From CAIZGX01 sp044371535 (GTDB lineage Bacteria; Bacteroidota; Bacteroidia; Flavobacteriales_D; Sanyastnellaceae): DNA of 32,477 nucleotides. A model generated the notes under the pieces. It was not told the origin of the DNA. It was given only the letters and a program-made list of their open reading frames with translations, and made no database searches. Positions 30,472 to 32,477 of this stretch are shown here, in pieces (within the stretch, counting starts at the first letter, position 1; each line of letters begins with the position of its first letter). The position numbers and the translations under genes are program-made. The DNA lies in assembly GCA_044371535.1 (NCBI GenBank), contig JBILTL010000011.1, forward strand, positions 1 through 32,477, written 5' to 3'.

Positions 30472-32283
30472 TTATTGTTGAACGAACTGCTTCGCGAAAC
30501 GCTTACGGTCGCCCTCATTCAAATAAATCTTACGGATACGAATAGACTTTGGAGTAACCTCAACGTATTCATCTGGGCCAATGTACTCTAATGCTTCTTC
30601 CAATGTGAATTGAATTGGTGGAGCCATTACAGTTTTAGCATCAGTTCCAGAAGCACGCATATTCGTTAACTGCTTTGTCTTAGTTACATTGACAACCAAA
30701 TCGTTATCACGTGAGTGCTCTCCAATTACTTGACCTTCGTAAACTTCTTCCATTGCTTCAACGAAGAATTTACCTCTGTCTTGAAGATTGCTGATACTGT
30801 ATGCAATAGCGTTACCTGTTTCCATACAAATCAAAGATCCATTCAAACGTCCAGGAATTTCATCTTTCATTGGTTGGTACTCCTTGAAACGGTGAGTCAT
30901 GATAGCCTCACCTTGGGTTGCAGTCAACAAGTAACTTCTTAAACCGATGATACCTCTTGATGGAATTTCAAATTCAATTACCGTGCGATCGCCTTTAGGT
31001 TCCATGTTTTTCATTTCACCCTTACGCTTAGAAACCGATTCAATAGCAGTTCCTGCCATGTCAGAAGGTAAATCAATCGTAAGTTCTTCAATTGGCTCAC
31101 TCTTAACACCGTCAATGTTTTTAAGAATTACTTGTGGTTGACCAATTTGTAATTCATATCCCTCACGACGCATGGTTTCAATCAAAACAGACAAGTGAAG
31201 TACACCTCTTCCAAATACATTGAAACGGTCTGCCTTATCAGTTTCTTGAACACGTAACGCCAAGTTCTTCTCTAATTCTTTTTCTAAACGATCCTTAATG
31301 TGACGGCTAGTAACGAATTTTCCTTCTTTACCAAAGAATGGAGAATCATTGATGGTAAATAACATACTCATGGTTGGTTCATCAACTGAGATAGTTGGCA
31401 ATGCTTCTGGATTTTCGTAATCGGTGAACGTGTCTCCAATTTCGAAATTCTCCATTCCGTTAATTGCGCAGATATCACCAGAAACAACCGATTCAACTTT
31501 ACGTTTGCCTAATCCTTCAAAGATGTACAATTCTTTGATTTTACCTTTTACCATTACACCATCACGCTTAGCAAGGGTAACGTTCATACCAGCTTTCAAT
31601 TCGCCGCGATGAAGTTTACCAATGGCCATACGACCGGTATATGTAGAGTAGTCTAAAGAGGTTACCAACATTTGTGGAGTTCCTTCTCTTTTAATTGGAG
31701 CAGGAATGTGCTCAATAACCAAGTCCAAAAGTGGCTCAATCGTATCTGTTTGAACTTTCCAGTCCAAACTCATCCAACCATTCTTAGCTGCGCCATATGC
31801 AGTAGCGAAGTCAAGTTGATCTTCAGTAGCACCAAGGCTATACATTAAATCGAATACTTGCTCGTGTACTTCTTCTGGGCGACAGTTTTCTTTATCTACT
31901 TTATTGATGACAACAATTGGCTTCAATCCCATTTGAATAGCCTTTTGCAATACAAAACGAGTTTGTGGCATTGGACCTTCGAAGGCATCTACTAAAAGAA
32001 GAACACCTTCAGCCATGTTTAATACACGCTCTACCTCTCCACCGAAGTCACTGTGACCAGGAGTATCAATAATGTTGATCTTGTAATCTTTATATTGAAT
32101 AGAAACGTTTTTCGCAAGAATGGTAATACCGCGCTCGCGCTCTAAGTCGTTGTTATCCAGGATTAAGTCATTGTGAACTTCATTCTCTCTGAATAATTTA
32201 GCAGCGTGAAGCATTTTGTCAACCAAGGTTGTTTTACCGTGGTCAACGTGAGCGATAATTGCGATGTTTCTAATTTTTTGCAT
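30472..32283 (-). CDS. typA: Ribosome-associated GTPase TypA/BipA
   Basis: 603 residues, the normal length. A translational GTPase that acts on 50S assembly and stress or cold growth. G1 AHVDHGKTT at residues 11-19, G3 DTPGHSDF, G4 NKVDK, then the EF-G-like domains and the BipA-specific C-terminal domain (GRLNGSLICMETGNAIAYS, IGEHSRDNDLVVNV). The ATG at 32283 (MQKIRNIAII) is the family start; a TTG at 32319 would add 12 unlike residues and overlap the promoter. The promoter is at 32306-32313, and tRNA-CAU with its own terminator lies upstream. Confidence 0.95.
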   Translation of the reverse strand: MQKIRNIAIIAHVDHGKTTLVDKMLHAAKLFRENEVHNDLILDNNDLERERGITILAKNVSIQYKDYKINIIDTPGHSDFGGEVERVLNMAEGVLLLVDAFEGPMPQTRFVLQKAIQMGLKPIVVINKVDKENCRPEEVHEQVFDLMYSLGATEDQLDFATAYGAAKNGWMSLDWKVQTDTIEPLLDLVIEHIPAPIKREGTPQMLVTSLDYSTYTGRMAIGKLHRGELKAGMNVTLAKRDGVMVKGKIKELYIFEGLGKRKVESVVSGDICAINGMENFEIGDTFTDYENPEALPTISVDEPTMSMLFTINDSPFFGKEGKFVTSRHIKDRLEKELEKNLALRVQETDKADRFNVFGRGVLHLSVLIETMRREGYELQIGQPQVILKNIDGVKSEPIEELTIDLPSDMAGTAIESVSKRKGEMKNMEPKGDRTVIEFEIPSRGIIGLRSYLLTATQGEAIMTHRFKEYQPMKDEIPGRLNGSLICMETGNAIAYSISNLQDRGKFFVEAMEEVYEGQVIGEHSRDNDLVVNVTKTKQLTNMRASGTDAKTVMAPPIQFTLEEALEYIGPDEYVEVTPKSIRIRKIYLNEGDRKRFAKQFVQQ

Positions 32284-32305
32284 TGCGCGATTCTTAATTT
32301 GGCCG

Positions 32306-32313
32306 CAAAAGTA
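32306..32313 (-). promoter_or_regulatory. -7 element TACTTTTG of typA
   Basis: Exact TAnnTTTG match on the minus strand, 22 nt upstream of the ATG at 32283, between the tRNA terminator and the gene. It supports the shorter typA start. Confidence 0.6.
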
Positions 32314-32329
32314 CAACAATAAAAATGAA

Positions 32330-32356
32330 AAACCCCTCGAAAGTATCGAAGGGTTT
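32330..32356 (-). terminator. Terminator after tRNA-CAU
   Basis: 11-bp stem AAACCCTTCGA/TCGAGGGGTTT on the minus strand (one T-G pair), 5-nt loop, followed by TTCATTTTT. It lies 6 nt after the tRNA 3' end. Confidence 0.85.
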
Positions 32357-32362
32357 AAAAAG

Positions 32363-32436
32363 TAGCGAGATTGGGGCTTGAACCCAAGACCTTGCGATTA
32401 TGAATCGCACGCTCTAACCAGCTGAGCTACCTCGCC
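32363..32436 (-). tRNA. tRNA with anticodon CAT (elongator Met, or Ile-CAU)
   Basis: 74-nt cloverleaf without encoded CCA. Acceptor GGCGAGG/TCTCGCT (G-U at both ends), anticodon stem TGCGA/TCGCA with loop TTCATAA, T-stem TTGGG/CCCAA. It lacks the initiator GGG/CCC stem, so it is an elongator type. I favour Met; a lysidine-modified Ile tRNA cannot be excluded by eye. Confidence 0.93.
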
Positions 32437-32448
32437 ATAAATGGGGTG

Positions 32449-32456
32449 CAAATATA
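32449..32456 (-). promoter_or_regulatory. -7 element TATATTTG of tRNA-CAU
   Basis: Exact TAnnTTTG match on the minus strand, 12 nt upstream of the tRNA 5' end. The window ends 21 bp further, so the upstream part of the promoter is barely visible. Confidence 0.55.
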
Positions 32457-32477
32457 CACATCTATTTTAAAAATGAA

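Noticed and set aside
1..32477. Mobile element, prophage, CRISPR, toxin-antitoxin or defence cluster
   Set aside because: No transposase, integrase, repeat-spacer array, restriction or nuclease-helicase genes are present, and the gene content is typical core genome.

Overview
The window looks like a chromosomal segment of a Bacteroidota bacterium, probably from the Flavobacteriales (Cryomorphaceae/Crocinitomicaceae-like). The evidence is an AT-rich sequence, lipid A genes (lpxK, lpxH), a secreted metallopeptidase with a type IX secretion C-terminal domain, a DUF4369-thioredoxin lipoprotein, repeated TAnnTTTG promoter -7 elements, and almost no Shine-Dalgarno sequences. It is mostly ordinary core genome. 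I see no phage, transposase, integrase, CRISPR array, toxin-antitoxin pair or defence island.

Layout. 1-4.4 kb: an unrecognised helical-repeat protein converges on a Nif3-like metal protein gene followed by a gene that fuses a histone-H1-like Lys/Ala/Pro tail to a COG1579 coiled-coil protein. 4.4-11.9 kb (+): lpxK, gatB, a TlpA-like lipoprotein, a large M1 peptidase and lpxH, tightly packed. 11.9-15.4 kb (-): radC, wecB and a polysaccharide deacetylase overlap by 4 bp each, with rpsT upstream as a separate unit. 15.6-17.1 kb (+): a subtilase-like lipoprotein with an altered oxyanion position. 17.1-19.1 kb (-): tRNA-Arg, then lipoprotein, TauE/SafE permease, moaD and moaE. 19.1-20.3 kb (-): a putative papain-fold membrane protein, a small exported protein and initiator tRNA. 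20.3-25.8 kb (+): era, ispE, a 52-codon coiled-coil gene, the T9SS peptidase and a small exported protein. 25.8-27.4 kb (-): fcl and a hexapeptide acyltransferase, i.e. surface sugar synthesis. 27.5-30 kb (+): a triplicated barrel/OmpA protein split by a -1 frameshift. 30-32.4 kb (-): apaG, typA and tRNA-CAU.

How the genes relate. Envelope functions dominate: lipid A synthesis, activated deoxysugar and amino-sugar synthesis, cell-surface peptidases and peptidoglycan-binding OmpA. They are mixed with translation genes (gatB, rpsT, era, typA, three tRNAs). Many minus- and plus-strand genes overlap by ATGA or TTGA, which implies translational coupling. Three start codons at such junctions must be TTG.

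The observations most worth checking are the H1-like tail fusion that has also lost its zinc ligands, the frameshift at an AAAGGGG heptamer inside the third repeat of the OmpA-family protein, a perfect 14-bp hairpin inside a signal-peptide coding region, the subtilase with Thr at the oxyanion position, and the Cys/His/Asp protein tethered by a C-terminal membrane helix. I do not see a complete novel multi-gene system here. No gene-free stretch exceeds about 200 bp.
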